This document shows positions 24,346 through 35,949 of a stretch of DNA of 64,000 nt, one piece after another. This stretch comes from Typhlomys cinereus (taxonomy: Eukaryota > Chordata > Mammalia > Rodentia > Platacanthomyidae). The notes under the pieces are model-generated. The model was not told where the DNA came from and searched no databases. It saw nothing but the letters and a program-made list of their open reading frames with translations. The stretch's first letter is position 1. Every line of letters starts with the position of its first letter. The DNA is taken from positions 930,001 through 994,000 of the forward strand of contig JALPQD010000241.1 of NCBI GenBank assembly GCA_023101885.1. The letters are read 5' to 3'. Position numbers and translations under genes: made by a program.

Positions 24346-24805
24346 TAGTACACCATTTATTGAACACTCTCTGCTTTTACAGTCATATTCTATTGGCCAA
24401 TTAAGTATAGCAAATCCATTTTATCTAGGAGATCCTGCAACATTCTGGAAGCGATTCTTCAAATGACATAACATCAAGCACATGTTCATAATAGGAAGAT
24501 ATTTTCCAAGATTCCTTTGTTTCATAAAGATCTGTATTAAATATGATCACACTCCTGACTATATGCTATCATTTTAAATACTATCAGGAATAAGGTCTTG
24601 TCACTGGTTCAGGACAATTCAAATGCTACCACTGAGCACCCTGTGAATCCATACTGGGAGCATGATCTTGCCCAGAAGCAGACTGGGATCCTACCATTGT
24701 GACACTCAGAATGCAGGAAATAACAAAGGCACCACTAAGTCACTACAAAACTCCAAAAAGCTTTTTATATGGTATAGTATTCATTATGTGGGTGTTTACA
24801 ATTGT
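24346..24805. other. unannotated sequence
   Basis: Nothing recognised. The 156-codon frame from 24662 to 25132 begins here but runs into the SINE and its GT tract, so it is not a gene. Confidence 0.45.
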
Positions 24806-24815
24806 TTGAACTATT
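24806..24815. repeat. target-site duplication, left copy
   Basis: 'ttgaactatt' here is identical to 25151-25160 on the other side of the SINE. Confidence 0.88.
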
Positions 24816-24859
24816 CTTTTTTTAATTTTTTATTTATTATTTATTCAATTGTGCGTGTG

Positions 24860-24909
<50 letters not shown>

Positions 24910-25150
24910 CACGTGTGTATATGTGCGTGTGTATGTAGAACCATGGACGAATTTGGAAACCACCATGGACCTCCTCCACCTCCTCCTTGTTTACTCTGCC
25001 CAGGGATTCACAAGCTCCGTCCTACCAGGACCAGAAACGCAGGCCGCCCCCGCTTCCGCCCGGCGTCTATACAAGGGGTCTAGGATCCGAACTCAGGACC
25101 TTCTGCCTGCAAGGCAGAGGCTTAACCCCTGAGCCACCTCTCCAGCCCCA
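24816..25150 (-). mobile_element. well-preserved tRNA-headed SINE with CA tract
   Basis: Read on the - strand it starts with a B2-like head. A box A (complement of 25121-25136) resembles TGGCNNAGTGG, and a box B lies at the complement of 25083-25094 (GAGTTCGGATCC). These RNA polymerase III promoter boxes imply transcription from tRNA-like sequence. A GC- and CpG-rich body of about 150 bp follows, then a CA tract (+ strand GT, 24850-24939) and a tail of AAATAA-type units. A perfect 10-bp duplication brackets it. The preserved CpGs and TSD suggest a younger insertion. Homologous bodies occur at 45737-46059, 52390-52611 and 56635-56920. It is non-autonomous and presumably mobilised by L1. Confidence 0.88.
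24850..24939. repeat. (GT)n microsatellite inside SINE
   Basis: A GT-rich run of about 90 bp with scattered GC and TA interruptions. The purest part is 24867-24905. It forms part of the SINE 3' region rather than independent sequence. Confidence 0.93.
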
Positions 25151-25160
25151 TTGAACTATT
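25151..25160. repeat. target-site duplication, right copy
   Basis: Identical to 24806-24815. It also overlaps the start of the older B3 element's own decayed flank. Confidence 0.88.
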
Positions 25161-25174
25161 ATTTTAAAAATAAT

Positions 25175-25400
25175 TATTTATTTATTTAGAGGAGGGGAGA
25201 GAGAAAAGAGGAAAGGAGATACACATACACATATATGGAGAGAAAGTGGGGGGGGGGTACACGCCATTAAACACCTGCAGAAGTCAGAGGACTAACTTTT
25301 GGGAGTTGGTTCTTCCCTTCTACCATCCTGATTCTGGGACTCAAACTCAGATCACCAGAACAAGTACCTTTACTCACTAAGCTATCTCATCAGACACATT
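25175..25400 (-). mobile_element. B3-type SINE (antisense)
   Basis: The + strand reads 'atttatttatttagagg', a purine-rich tail, then 'cagaagtcagaggactaac', 'ttttgggagttggttcttcc', 'cttctaccatcctgattctg' and 'gggactcaaactcagatcac', ending in 'actaagctatctcatcag'. This is the antisense B3 layout. The flanks 'tgaactattatttta' and 'tgaattattcttgaaa' look like its old target-site duplication. Confidence 0.8.
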
Positions 25401-27850
25401 TCTGAATTATTCTTGAAACTATAAAATCCTTTTTATTCTTTTGAGAAATAGTCATCCACTGAGATAATAATAATCAGTTGATATTAAGTACACGTTTGAT
25501 AAGCATTTTTCAGGCAAAGAAACTACACAAGAAACCTGCAAAAAGAGGAGTTTTAGAAGTAAAATAAAGGCCAGGAGAGATGGAGCTCAGGAAGTGGAGT
25601 TGTACGGTACCAGGTGAGGCAGAAAGAAACACAGGGAAATCCACTGTTAGAGGAAAAGCTGTAGCAGACGTTTGGAGTTTAGCCTCAGCAGATCCAGGAA
25701 GCTGTGGGTTTCACTAACTTGGAATCTAAATAAATACATGAAGTGAACAACAGAAGCCTTGATGATTGTTGGTCTTAACATCCTCCCATATTTTTCATAA
25801 AATGAGGGAAGAATTACCAACCCTAGTATCAGAGACTATAAAAGATTCCATGAAGTGAAATAACTGTCCGGAATTACTTGTCATATATTTCAAAGTCAAA
25901 GTAAGAAAGAAAATTGGGATTTCTGAATTCAACTGTACATCATATAGCAGGAAATATCTGCTATTCTATAGCAAAGGAACAAAGAGCCATGGCAGTATGA
26001 CTCATGGCTTAAGACTATGAACTGCAAATCAGCTTAGAGACAGACATCAGGAGAGAGGAGAGAGCTGGGGGGCCACACAATGAAGAAAGCCTGGGCCATG
26101 TAACCTCCTGGAGAAGACTATCTGTCATTTAAGCTAAACACAGTCACTTCTTTTTTCTGCTCTCCAAGGGCACTCCACAGCAATGCATTCATGAGCGAGT
26201 TTCTGGGACTTAGTGCCATTGAAAGAATCCAAAGAAACTGCATCAGAACACCCCGCTAGTGCAGCACATGTTTAGTCAACATTGGATCTCTCTTCTTGGT
26301 TAGAACATCCAAGAAGCTCTGCAAGCCAGGATAGTCATTCATAACATCCTATGTGAGATCTAGAATGTCAGCATTCTTCATATCCCCAACTATGGAAGAT
26401 GAGAAAACAGAGAGATACTTGTAGCTCTTCAGTTAGAATAACAGCATAGAGCTTGTGTCTACTAACTGATATGTCCATCTCACTAATTAGCATGTCCCAG
26501 TGCCCAGGATCCAAGAGTTCTAGAAAGCCAATGCATGAATCATCGAAGGGGCACTAGACATGGGATTTGAAGATTTCATGGCCAACTCTATCAGGAACCA
26601 GGGGATTTGTAAGAAATTAGCTATGTGGTCTAATTTTTGTCTCTCTGTTTTCAATAGGCCAGCCACTAGAAATGTGTGAGGATGTATCTTTATGTGGCCT
26701 ATTTGTAGTTAGAAAAATGCCAGGCTAGTACCCTGGTATTAAATACCAGCAAGACCGATTTAACTCTCCTGGCACCAAAAAAAACCTACAGTCAATCTAA
26801 AGTCATTATTATGTTTTTAGTGCACCTAGAGGTACTCAACTCCAAATGAGAGCAATTGGGAAAGCATCTTCAAGATGCTGCCCATGGATACAGGGATAGG
26901 GACATCCAGCCTCTGGGTGCCTTCTACCTTGCAGGAATAATGGGTACTATGCAAGGCCCAGCCTCAGGCATCAAATTCAGGTATGTTGGGTCTGGCTGCC
27001 AAACGCCCAACAGGACTTTCTCTGCTCAGTGCTCATCCTTCACCATCCTTTGCAAAGAGAAAGCAAGGAGTTTCTCACTTGACTAAAGTCAATTTACAAC
27101 AACATAGAACTGTGTGCACAGCAGAAGGCTACGCTATCTGTAGGGAGAGATGAAAGCTACATCAAAGCCCTGCATATGTGCTCTTACCACATGGAGCAGC
27201 AGAGGGTTCTGGATAAGGGACCCTCAGCTCACCTCATATGTGACTCCAGAAAGGAACATAAAATGCCAAGTCAGTGCAGAGGTACATGAGGAGCAGCACC
27301 AAGGAGGACTCCCTGGAGAAAGAGATTTTGAGGCCAAGCTGAAAGGATTGGTGTTTCATCTATGGAAGCACAGAACGCCCTTGAGAAATGGACAGACACT
27401 CGCTGCCCCTTGGAAAAAGCAGGTAAACTGATCCTATTTTTTTCTAACATTTTGAGTTTTCATACATATTTTTTGTCCACTCTGAAGGCAGTATCGGAGG
27501 AAGGATGTCCTTTTGTGGATTCCCAGGCTCACAGTTTCTCTGCGTCTAAGATATAGCAACAAATTTGACTTAAAATGAAGCATAAGATAGAATTTCCCAC
27601 ACTTCCCATTCTGCAGTGCATTGAATGTTTCTGTTTTAATTCTGAACAGGGTCAGGGTGAACTGGCTTCTCTACATATTGCCTAGAGACGCAGCTGACAA
27701 TATGAGGTCATCTATCCTGACATTTATTTGCCTTCCTTTTCTCTTTCTCTAACCTCACTCTTTTCATTTTTGCTTGTCCACGGGGCAGGAATGAATATAA
27801 AAGTGAATAAACTTGTTGAACTATTTTGTCCATCTCTCTCTCTCACTCAG

Positions 27851-27854
<4 letters not shown>
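25401..27854. other. unannotated sequence
   Basis: About 2.4 kb without a clear repeat or gene. A weak SINE-like trace near 25570 was not called. Open frames 26856-27086, 27150-27431 and 27362-27556 have no domain and no coherent splice context. Confidence 0.4.

Positions 27855-27894
<40 letters not shown>
27855..27894. repeat. (AT)20 microsatellite
   Basis: 40 bp of uninterrupted AT dinucleotide, preceded by a short CT-rich run. Confidence 0.95.
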
Positions 27895-27897
<3 letters not shown>

Positions 27898-29149
27898 ACT
27901 TCCTATGACATCATTTTTCATTGAAAGTTCTGTGATAAATCTCAGGCTCCACATTTCACATTCCTCTGTCTTCTAAGGCTCCAAGTGTTTCTACAAAGAA
28001 CAAAATAAAATATAAAGACTAAAAGAGGAAAGAAAGGATACAAGAGACAAAGAAGAGAGATAGGAATGGGAGCAGGACATAAATGCCAGGTGGAGGGAAG
28101 GACAGAATGGATTTTCTCTTAAGCTTGGCAAAGCTTGCAAGCTAAAAGGTCAGTGACGCTTTCAGGGGAGTACAAAGGATAAAAGGAAGGGAACAAAGAA
28201 GCCACTTTATGCACAGGTATTACTGCTAACAGCAGCAATAAAATCTTGCAGTCACGATTGAACAACAGCATGAAAGATACCAAGGAGCAGAGGCTGGATT
28301 GAGACTCTCAGGTGAACAGAGCACTTGGCCAGTGGGAAGGGGAATCCTTGCCAAAGTCTGGCTAAAACTTTGCCAGAGATCCATGGGATCAGTAACCCTT
28401 TGCACTCAAGCACAGATGTCATGGAATTGAAACTCATGCCCTCTACATAACAGCAGTGTTATACACATCTTCCTCAGTCTCTGAAGAAACCAAAAACATC
28501 AGAGTCTACCAGCACTATATTGTTTGGAGTCACTTAAGTTTCTGGATACCTTAGAATTTTAACGCATGTGAGTTACAGAAACAGTCCTCAATAACCTTCT
28601 AGTCTTGCTTCAGTACATGCATTAAAAAAGACAGAAGGCAACATTAATTCAGCTTTGTTTCTACTATACAGTAAGCACAAATCCCTTTAAATCTATTGAT
28701 TTCATTTTATAAACAATGGTGCTTAAATCTGCATAAACAAGAAACATGATATTATATTTAGAGCTTTCCTCTACCAAACTAATAAACTTGGAATTAAACA
28801 TTATGGTTTACTATTCTTGTTTTGTTGGAACTCAATCCTTTAGGTAGTTTTCATGATTTAAGTTTCCCTTGTGTTGAGCTGAGCAGCAGTAGTCACAGCA
28901 CAAAGTGATTACTAAGTCTCGGAACAGATCTCCCTGAGGCCCTTTGTTTATATGGCCTGAGAGATATGGAAGGAAAACAGCTCTTGCTCTCAAGTTGCCC
29001 AGAGCCTAGGTCTAGGGGACACATGGCACTTGGAAGACAGAGGAGATCAGACATACCTGTGCCTCAGGAGGTTATCTTTGGGGTAACCCCAGTTTAGCAT
29101 GGGCACATGCCAGGAGAGACAAGGTGTTTCATCCACATCTTTCTCTGCA
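27895..29149. other. unannotated sequence
   Basis: No recognised element. The L1 3' UTR to the right may begin somewhat earlier than annotated. Confidence 0.35.
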
Positions 29150-29830
29150 GAGCTACTTGTGAGTTACAGTGACAAAGACAGCCTTGATGCTCACCCCCAA
29201 TTACATGGTTGCATCTTAAGCCAAGTTTAAGATTGGAGCAACCTGAAAATGTACCAGTCCCTTGGTACATAACGGACAGAATGAAAGTTGAGTCAGAATA
29301 TTCCCACTCCCATAATAAGACTGGGGCAACCTCACAGAATAAGAGACAGAAAGAATGTTAGAACCAGAGGTAGAAAGAAATATTAAGAACACTGTCTTCT
29401 GGACCTGACAGGACGACTGAACCTATAAAGTCACTGTATCTGCATTTCACCTATATAAGACCTGTACACATCTAGCCTGATATTTCATCATGCAAGCTGG
29501 AAGACCTCATGAACTATGGCTGTGGGGAAGGGAGTGACCTTCTTCAGTGGTATACTAACTGACAAACTTTCCCATGCTTCAGCAAGTACCCAGACAGATT
29601 CTTATACAGGCAAACCTTAATAAACTCTGTGGACCATCCACACAATTAAAAATATGCAGAAAAGTGAGATCTTGTTTGGAAAGTTGTCAGTTGGAGTAGG
29701 GGATGGGATTGGATAATATAGGCAAAAAATAACTTAAATTCATTGTATGAATTTATGTATGAAACTTGATAAGATCTGTCAAAGAAAAATGAAAATTAAT
29801 TAATTAAAGTAAATTTTATAAAGGAAAGAA
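29150..29830 (+). mobile_element. Lx-type rodent L1 3' UTR
   Basis: It contains the ordered blocks of rodent L1 3' UTRs: 'aagaatgttagaaccagagg', 'acactgtcttctggacctga', 'cccatgcttcagcaagtacc', 'aataaactctgtggaccatc', a short CA remnant, then 'ggagtaggggatgggattgg' and an A/T-rich end. The 'gtcttctgg' block recurs at 58511 in another copy. No ORF2 sequence is attached, so it is 5'-truncated. Confidence 0.65.
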
Positions 29831-30539
29831 GAAGAGGGAAGAGATGGGGAAAGGTTGATCAATGAGAAACTAACCTATAATGAGATGGGAGAAAAAAGTT
29901 GTGATATTGTACAGAATTTTGGAGGATTCCCTTTTACAATAAAATAACAGATGCTTAAGAGTATAGACTTTTTTGTTATTTAAATATTACACAATGCATG
30001 CATATTTCAAAAATACCTCATGATATACTCTCTAAAGTTTCATCATATATCAGTTAAAAGTAAGATAACAGGAAAGTGTTATTGCTGACAGAAAATTAAG
30101 ATGCTAAATAATAAGGAGCACCTTGTTGGAAAAATTGAAAAAGAAAAGACCAGGAAGTAGGAAGAGAAATTAGATCTCTACTGAAAAAATTTGTCTATAA
30201 ATATCATAATATCCTGGCCTATTAATTTGTAAATCCAGTGTCCTTAAACTAACCATGTGTTCTTCAGTTTAGATTTAAAAAATGCACTAACTAAACACAT
30301 GGCACAAATGTACCTGCTTTTCTTATGCATGACAAATAACAGACCCAGCAACAAAGAATTTGGCTTCCTCTTTATTTTTCCCCAATTTTCCATTTTGAAC
30401 TCCATTTGTTCCTGGAAGTTAGGTAAGGCTGTTGCCTTTAATGTCAGTCACATCTTTGTCTCTGTATATATAACTAGATGAACAGATGATACCAGGTAGA
30501 TTGAACATGACTGAATGAAAAATAGATTAATGATAGAGA
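29831..30539. other. unannotated sequence
   Basis: AT-rich, with a 74-codon chance frame at 30257-30481. Nothing recognised. Confidence 0.4.
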
Positions 30540-30719
30540 GTTGACTGATTTATGTAGACAGGTGATAGATACAGATAATAAGTAGATAAATAATAGTTAT
30601 AGATAGATAAATTACACATGATAGAAATACATGAATGGATGAATAGATAGATAAATAATAGAGAGATTGATGACAGATATGACAGATCAGATGACAGATA
30701 GAAGCTAGATCTAGACAAA

Positions 30720-30750
<31 letters not shown>

Positions 30751-30775
30751 TAGACAGACAGACAAACAGATAGAA
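30540..30775. repeat. GATA/GACA tetranucleotide tract
   Basis: Degenerate GATA-type repeats from about 30540 end in a nearly pure GACA run (30721-30775) with a few GATA units. The 71-84 codon - strand frames rich in S, V, C and L are translations of this repeat. Confidence 0.9.
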
Positions 30776-31154
30776 GTTCAATAAAGGGGAACCTTGAGTC
30801 CTTAGTCCTTTGTGCCTACTCTCTCAACCCTGGAAATAAACAGAAAGCCACAACCAACAAAACTGAGTTACTAATCTAGTGTTTCCCCTTGGAACATGCA
30901 TAGATATGACTAGGGTAGAATCTATTGTCTCTTCTGTCACATCATTTAAATTCCATGCATTTCTGGGAAATACCTAAAATCCTCTTTTTTAATTAAATAA
31001 TAAGTAAGTGATCTTGTCCTTAGAATCTGGATGGGAAAATACACATTTCAGACACACAACAATATTGCTTCAGCACCCAGGTACCACATGCACAGGCTAT
31101 GTCCCTTACTTCCCTGATATATATAGATTGGAAACTAACACAACTGTGAAAAGG
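30776..31154. other. unannotated sequence
   Basis: Nothing recognised. Confidence 0.4.
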
Positions 31155-31455
31155 GTTGAAGAAATGGTTCAGTCAGTAGAGTACTTGCCATACAATCTGA
31201 GTTCTAGCCACATAAATCACACAAAGAGCTAAGTGTGGTAGTGCATGATCTTCTCCATGACTGAGAAGCCAGAAACAGGTTAACTGCTAGTTAACCAGTC
31301 TTGCTTATTTAGTGAGCTTGGGCCAGTGAGAGACTTTGTCTCAAAAGAAAGGTGGATAGCTTCTAGCCACAAGAGGTTTGCCTCTGACTTCCATGTGCAC
31401 ACAAATGTACTTGCATCTGCACATATATAAACACTTATGTACACACAAGCTAAAT
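31155..31455 (+). mobile_element. B4-type SINE
   Basis: The head 'gaagaaatggttcagtcag' leads to 'tgccatacaatctgagttc' (tRNA-like part), then 'gctaagtgtggtagtgcatg', 'gtgagagactttgtctcaaa' and 'agaaaggtggatagcttc' (B1-like part), 'cctctgacttccatgtgcac', and a CA/TA-rich end with 'ctaaataaataac'. Same structure as 6660-7005, in the opposite orientation. Confidence 0.78.
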
Positions 31456-32804
31456 AAATAACATGGACAAGGATAAGTAAGTGGCTGAGCTCTGATCATA
31501 TGGAATGACCATTGTACGATGGTTGACCTTCATCTTTGCAATGCTGAAAACAAACAAATTAGAGGTTCTAGAAACTAAGGATCACTAACTCCTACTAAGA
31601 TGGGTCACAAGGGACAAGGATGTAATTTGCAGAATGGCATAAAGTGAAGGGTAATTTATTTCATATATGAACAAATTCAACTAAAGTAATAAAGTATGGC
31701 CAGATTAAAAAAAACTATTGCAGAACAACTTAGACAGATAAGTGAAGGTGATTTATAAATACTATTGCAACCTGAATGTTCAATGAGAATCAGTAAAGTT
31801 GGGAATTAGGGGAACCTGTAACTAAAACATGATTTTTCTTTTTTTCTAGAAATAATGTTAAAAAGTGTCTTAGAAATCTTGTATATATTTAAAATAATTT
31901 TAATCTATTTTTTCTTTTTGATTCCTAACTTACTATTTCATCTTAAGTAGATATCTCTGTGAATTCAAAAGAAAAAAAACTGCTACAAACAAACAAATCA
32001 ACAAAAAATATATTCAATTTCACTTGTAAAATCATGTCAATAAAGCATGAGATATACTGTCTTTCAACTACAGACTAAAGAACTTTCTGAATTTAAAAGA
32101 GGAGCAGAAAATGGATCTGTTCCCACACTGATCAATGTGAGGGGAGCTGTAATTTAGAAAACATTAACAGCATATAAAATGTTCACACTACCTATTTTCA
32201 TTGTTTAATACCTATTTTATAGATACACTGCAAGCAGATGTAAATGAACATTCCCACAGGTGTTATTTTCCCCAGCAAAAAATAAATAACACCTGCAACA
32301 CTAAATTAGGATACAAAACAAGCCAAATATACATGACAGATAGCTCTTCAATAAATGAAGATGTAGCTATAACACAGAATACTACATAGCTGACAAAAAT
32401 AACAAAGTAATTCTGGGTGTTCCATCAAAGACAATTTTGCAGGATCTGTGACTTAAAGAAAAAAAGAGAAAACATGTATGGCATGTCTGTATTTTGTATA
32501 ATAGATGATCTCTCTAGAAATGGTAGGGTGCTTCTGACTGAGTATTTTACAGAGTTTGTAATATTTAAATACACATAGTGACAGCTTTGGGATGGAATGC
32601 TACAATAAGTATGAAATTTATTTTCATTCCATATTGTTTCATATGCCTGAAAATGATTTTGTACAATATTTGCAGAGTGACTCTGCTTCAATATGGTTGA
32701 TCATGAAAAGCCAGGTATGGAATTTCTACTTGGAGCACCATGTCAGCTCTCCTAAAGCTTCACATTTGTGGGCAATTCTGGTTTCAGATTTCAAATTAAT
32801 CATA
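31456..32804. other. unannotated AT-rich sequence
   Basis: Frames of 62-91 codons are present on both strands without a domain. No repeat recognised. Confidence 0.4.
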
Positions 32805-32858
32805 CCCACACACACACTCTCACACACATGCACACACATACAAACATATATATACACA
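32805..32858. repeat. imperfect (CA)n microsatellite
   Basis: CA-rich run with CTCT, TG and TA interruptions. Confidence 0.8.
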
Positions 32859-32967
32859 GTTATTTGACTGAAAAACTCTCCTGAAAGACTGTTAAGACAA
32901 TATGCACAACTGTGACCTTTAGAAATAAATTTTGTTATTTATGTCTTTTTATAAGTTGAAATTTTCA

Positions 32968-33230
32968 CATATTTTTTATTTTTTATTATTATTTCTGCTC
33001 AAACAAACTTAACAGGTACACTGGTGCCCTCCCTCCCTCTACCTTCCTGCTCCCCCCTCCCCGCCCTCCGCATCCCCCAGTGCCTCCCCCTCCCCAATCC
33101 CCGGATCATCCTTTACTGTGCATGCCAAACTCTCCTCAGGGTCCTCCTCTCTGATGAGGTGCAAGGACCCAGGGGCATTTCCCACAACCCTTTCCTGTGT
33201 TCCCCTTAAGTTTAGGAACACTACTGTGAC
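32968..33230 (-). mobile_element. 5'-truncated L1, 3' UTR end only
   Basis: The + strand starts with T/A-rich sequence and 'atttctgctcaaacaaac', then 'ttaacaggtacactggtgcc', a C-rich block (33030-33110) and the 'gatgaggtgcaaggaccc' segment, ending at 'aggaacactactgtgactg'. It is collinear with 5981-6518, 42278 and 47948. Only about 260 bp of L1 are present. No exact target-site duplication found. Confidence 0.88.
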
Positions 33231-34588
33231 TGATATCTTTTAAATTTTATACATTTTATAACCCTAATATTTCAGTTTACCTGGCATTTTAAACTGTCAG
33301 ACTACAAAAACAAACACTTTCGTCTTCAAAGAGTCATTAGTAATTCTATAGACAATGGAAACATGGGACACCATAATTTTTTCATTTTCTACAAACTATT
33401 CAATAGATACTATTATGTAGGAAAATACTTCCACATTCCTCTTGTCAGAGCATGGATTCCGTGAGAGAGTAGCAAGAAGTATGACCTATATTTGGAGTCC
33501 ACATTCTCCTAGGCAGGAAGAACAAAAGTGCACCCCCTAGAGTTTCAGATGCCCTGCATGGGGAGATCGTGAAGCTGCATACTAGCATAGTTGGCCTTCC
33601 TTATTTCAAATTCCATTACAGTAATGAGCACACCATTTAACTGCCAAGCTACTGAGCATCAACACATCAGGTGATCTCATTTTTTCTCTATTAGCTTAGC
33701 AATGTCAGAAGATCAATGGCGATTGAAATACTTTAGGTCACCATGTAGTTCAGTTGCTTATTAGTTTGCTTTTAACAAAGAACTTTCTAGAATTTGTAGC
33801 TATATTATGTGTGTGTGTGCAGTTGTGAGGTTGCAGGTCTGTCTACAAATGGACCAAAGTCTTCAGGAAGTTGATGTTATAATACACATAGTCCATTATT
33901 TCATCAACAATTAACAAAAAACACACTTAAGAAAAGTAAAAAAAATGTTCATGAGAACCTACAATGTGTTTTCTTCATTTACTAAGTATTTGTTTAGTAT
34001 CTGCATTATTTTGGGGACTTATAAATCTTGGGGACATAGTTTGAGTCAGACAAATAGTTCCTTGATTCAGTATAGTCAGGAGTAATAAATGGAGGCTGGA
34101 GTACACATTCAGACATTACAAGTAAGGTTGACAAGTCTTAGCCTGTAATAAGTGCAAGGGTATTTTCTAAGCACAAATTCAGGGATGAAAGGTGAAACAC
34201 CTGAGAGAAGTGATGTTTGCTGTGAAATCTCAGGTAGCTAAGACTTGGCCAGGTCAGCAGAGAAGTTTTAGACAGTGAAACAGAAAATCAAGGCTCAGAG
34301 ACAAGGTAGACTGCTATGCTTGAGGAACTAAAACAGCTCACTTGGGCCTTTTAGGACCAGGAAGATCTGTGCCTTCTACAACCTTTCATAATTATAAGTT
34401 CAACTTCATCTTTACAATAGAGGTGGGACACAACCAAGAACGAAGTATTAAAACTTCAGAATAAAATGAGATGGAGGGGCAGCATTGATTGTATGGACCA
34501 TAAGAGGAGAAACCATAAGGAATCCAAAGTCTCTGGGCTCCTTTAGCTTATCAGCACCACATCAAAAATGGAAGACCTATACTCTAAT
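33231..34588. other. unannotated sequence
   Basis: No recognised repeat or gene. A short TG run lies near 33810. Confidence 0.4.
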
Positions 34589-34707
34589 GGGGAGGAGAGG
34601 GGAAGAGTGAGAAAAATAGAGGGGGAGAGAAGGAAAGACAGAGAGAGGGGCAGACAGAGGTTGAGAAAGAGAAACAGAGAGACAGGAAAGAGACAAAGAG
34701 AGAGAGA
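34589..34707. repeat. purine-rich low-complexity tract
   Basis: About 120 bp of G and A with few pyrimidines on the + strand. The open frames on both strands (34543-34808) are translations of this bias. Confidence 0.88.
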
Positions 34708-35029
34708 TGTCTTGGAGAGAAGTAAGATAAGTTCTTGCACCCATGGGAACATAGGATATGGGTTTCTGTCTCAGATCTTTTGCTAACTGCAGGTAAGACT
34801 GGGGCCAACTACTCTCAGCTCTCTAGGTAGAGTAGGTGAACAAAATGGAATTGACCTTCTCACACAACATGTTCAATCTCCACTAAAGGAAACATGACTG
34901 AACAAAGAGCTATAAACCTGAATGGCAACTTTGGCTGGTCCGGTCTCCATAAAAATTTTTAAAAAATGGGGATATAGAGTATTGGATGAAATATAAGACC
35001 TTTGAAAGGCACCACCTCGTATTCTTTTT
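34708..35029. other. unannotated sequence
   Basis: Nothing recognised. Confidence 0.4.
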
Positions 35030-35195
35030 TACATTTATTTACTTAATCTTGGAGGTTGTATGCTATGGTGTGGCTATGGAAGAGAGGGCAGCTTTGTGGA
35101 GTCAGTTTTCTACTTCTACCATGTGGGTCCCAAGAATCAAACTCAGGTCATCAGGTTTGACAGCTAGTACCTTGGCCCACTAGGCCATCATGAAA
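35030..35195 (-). mobile_element. B3-type SINE (antisense)
   Basis: 'ttttctacttctaccatgtg', 'ggtcccaagaatcaaactc', 'aggtcatcaggtttgaca' and 'cccactaggccatcatg' give the antisense B3 tRNA-related region. 'catttatttacttaat' at the left is the tail. Confidence 0.75.
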
Positions 35196-35404
35196 ATCCC
35201 CATCTTAATTTAAAAAATACTAGGACCTTTCTGACACATTACTCTAGACAAATCATCAGCATAGGGCTGTTTATGAAAGAAAGAATTGTGAATTTTACAT
35301 CCCACTTCTTCACAGTTCATTTGCAGATGATTTGCTGAATATGTAGACTGGGGGGATGGGTCAGCCAACTCTAAATAAAGGAAATTTCTATATTAAGTGG
35401 ATCC

Positions 35405-35560
35405 ACACTCGTATCATCTGGAGCAGGTCAATTATACTTTATAACTTTTATAGATCCATTTTCACAACAGGAATCATAATGTCTGTCTTTAGGGGCTGAT
35501 GTGCTTATAAAAAGATGTGATACAATGTCCACTACACAATAAAACTTTAGTAGGTAGAAC
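35405..35560 (-). repeat. MIR SINE fragment
   Basis: Antisense MIR pattern: 'gagcaggtcaattatacttt', 'ttttcacaacaggaatcata', then 'gatgtgcttataaaaagatg' and 'cactacacaataaaacttta'. Confidence 0.6.
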
Positions 35561-35699
35561 TTATTCATATCAAAATGATCCCTACAATGCTCCTTTGGAG
35601 TCTTTTAGGTGAGGAACTGTTTGTTTCCTTAGATATGGGCTTATATATCTCAAGTGGATCCAAATTTACTATATACCTGAAGATAAAGTTGAACTTATA

Positions 35700-35845
35700 A
35701 ACCTCCTGCTTCTTCCCCCATAGTGGTGTAATTACCAGCTTGCATCCCCATGTCTAGCTTAAGTGATATTGAGACTCGAACTTGGGGATGTGTGCAAGCT
35801 AAGCAAGCCCTCTGCCAAATGCGCTGCAATCTTTGTTCCCATGTG
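35700..35845 (-). mobile_element. ID/B1-type SINE, antisense
   Basis: 'ggtgtaattaccagcttgca', 'cccatgtctagcttaagtga', 'gagactcgaacttggggatg' and 'gctaagcaagccctctgcca' are the antisense junction of a B1-like left part with an ID-like tRNA head. Confidence 0.7.
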
Positions 35846-35949
35846 ACTATTCTTAGTAGCCTGACATTTGTCTGTGAATTAAATGTGCTCTCACCTTTAT
35901 TTTCATTGCTATATGTCATATTTAGGTCCAGGAGTCAACCTGATGGTTA

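Noticed and set aside
24662..25132. 156-codon open frame, longest in the window
   Set aside because: It runs through a GT microsatellite (VRVCVCV... residues) and the antisense strand of a SINE. Not a gene.
25083..25136. tRNA-like A and B boxes as a tRNA gene
   Set aside because: They belong to the SINE head. There is no cloverleaf or pol III terminator at tRNA length, and the element has TSDs and an A-rich tail.
25560..25740. Possible SINE trace ('aggagagatggagctcag')
   Set aside because: Only a short head-like match. The following sequence does not follow any SINE body.
30540..30775. Repeated short units considered as a CRISPR array
   Set aside because: Simple tetranucleotide repeats without spacers, in eukaryotic DNA.
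30527..30781. - strand frames rich in SVCLSVCLS
   Set aside because: Direct translation of the GACA tetranucleotide repeat.
32950..33260. Target-site duplication of the 33 kb L1 3' UTR
   Set aside because: 'atattttttattttt' versus 'atatcttttaaatttt' is too A/T-rich and imperfect to count.
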